NCBI RefSeq assembly: GCF_014218805.1
Contig: NZ_JACJUV010000001.1
Location: 372,001 to 436,000 of the forward strand
Source: Teredinibacter franksiae
GTDB lineage: Bacteria > Pseudomonadota > Gammaproteobacteria > Pseudomonadales > Cellvibrionaceae
Reading direction: 5' to 3'
Length of the DNA stretch: 64,000 nucleotides
Positions within the stretch are counted from its first letter, which is position 1. The number at the start of each line of letters is the position of its first letter. Position numbers and translations under genes: made by a program. Shown here piece after piece: positions 63,632-64,000 of the stretch. A model generated the notes under the pieces. The model saw only the letters and a list, made by a program, of their open reading frames with translations, searched no databases and was not told where the DNA came from.

Positions 63632-64000
63632 ATGGATTTAGCAGGATGGCTGCAGCTGCATGTACTGGATGTTCTTGCCACTGGCTGGCTATTTTTGTGC
63701 TGGATAGGCTATTCGGTGTTCGCGCGACGCCGCGCAAAAAAAGTCTACTGCTTGTCTTCAGTGCTCCAACAATACCGTAAGCAATGGATATTGCGCATGT
63801 TACGAAGGGAGAATCGAATTGGTGATGTTGCCATTATTGCCAACCTCGAACGCAACGCCAGCTTTTTAGCCTCAACCTCTATACTGGTTATTGCCGGATT
63901 GGTAACCGCCGTTGCCTCCACAGACAAGATCCATGCCTTGCTAATCAACCTACCCTTCGCCAATACGGCAATAACCCCGCTCCAAGTACAGTTCAAAATT
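63632..64000 (+). CDS. DUF599 family membrane protein, 3'-truncated
   Basis: The frame from ATG 63632 stays open to the window edge (123 codons). It codes for a helix (about 10-28), a basic cytoplasmic stretch (R-R-R-A-K-K), the W-x-x-x-M-L-R-R-E-N-R-I-G-D motif and a second helix starting F-L-A-S-T-S-I-L-V-I-A-G-L, all typical of DUF599 inner-membrane proteins. GAGG lies 9 bases before the start. The function of the family is unknown. Confidence 0.85.
   Translation, partial: MDLAGWLQLHVLDVLATGWLFLCWIGYSVFARRRAKKVYCLSSVLQQYRKQWILRMLRRENRIGDVAIIANLERNASFLASTSILVIAGLVTAVASTDKIHALLINLPFANTAITPLQVQFKI

Overview
The window reads as a chromosomal stretch of a marine, polysaccharide-degrading gammaproteobacterium, most like Cellvibrionaceae (the Teredinibacter/Saccharophagus neighbourhood). 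This is an inference from a lipoprotein GH26 mannanase with a poly-serine linker and CBM10-like modules, an arginine decarboxylase/carboxynorspermidine pathway, several orphan solute-binding proteins, and many c-di-GMP and two-component genes. Base composition looks even and moderate. No rRNA, tRNA, CRISPR array, phage or intact transposase gene was seen. Both ends cut genes: a GlxA-type regulator on the left and a DUF599 membrane protein on the right.

Layout. 0-12.9 kb is housekeeping and metabolism: regulator fragment, methyltransferase, small heat-shock protein, TIGR01777 epimerase, ribosome hibernation factor, then a polyamine operon (speA, carboxynorspermidine synthase, nspC) followed at once by a diguanylate cyclase, then msrA, a methyltransferase, a Ppx/GppA phosphatase and a membrane-anchored J-protein. 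12.9-18.2 kb is a five-gene minus-strand envelope module: LolA-like protein, two FtsX-type permeases, a LolD-type ATPase and a predicted outer-membrane barrel. 18.4-26.1 kb holds an aminopropyltransferase-fold protein, a GST/DUF1330 pair divergent from a LysR regulator, an orphan solute-binding protein, a DUF2007 protein, an MscS channel and an OmpA-family protein. 26.2-30.5 kb is a signalling operon: OmpR-type regulator, LysM-FecR protein, CHASE2 histidine kinase. 31.2-43.2 kb holds a PafA-like phosphatase, a MoxR/DUF58/DUF4381/VWA/VWA/TPR/BatD operon and an eight-haem cytochrome with HEAT/TPR-like repeats. 43.2-45.4 kb is a cluster of small minus-strand genes of unknown function. 46.4-52.1 kb has YqhA and a CusBA-type metal efflux pair with a Cys/His-rich leader gene. 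52.4-57.6 kb carries the mannanase, a second orphan solute-binding protein, a YfaZ-like outer-membrane protein and MetY. 58.2-63.1 kb has a YfiR-domain hybrid kinase facing a REC-PAS-GGDEF-EAL protein.

The most striking unexplained structure is a family of dispersed elements with terminal inverted repeats that begin GGGCACC, usually after TTAA or TAAA. Three near-complete copies (45714-45961, 57656-57833, 63143-63342) and several solitary ends sit in intergenic regions, often directly upstream of signalling genes. One end includes the first two bases of the diguanylate cyclase start codon. They look like non-autonomous transposable elements (MITEs). Other points of interest are four simple-sequence tandem repeats, a perfect 16-bp palindrome abutting the LysR start codon, a 12-bp perfect inverted repeat downstream of mscS, and the LolA/ABC/barrel module, which is the best candidate here for an uncharacterised transport system.
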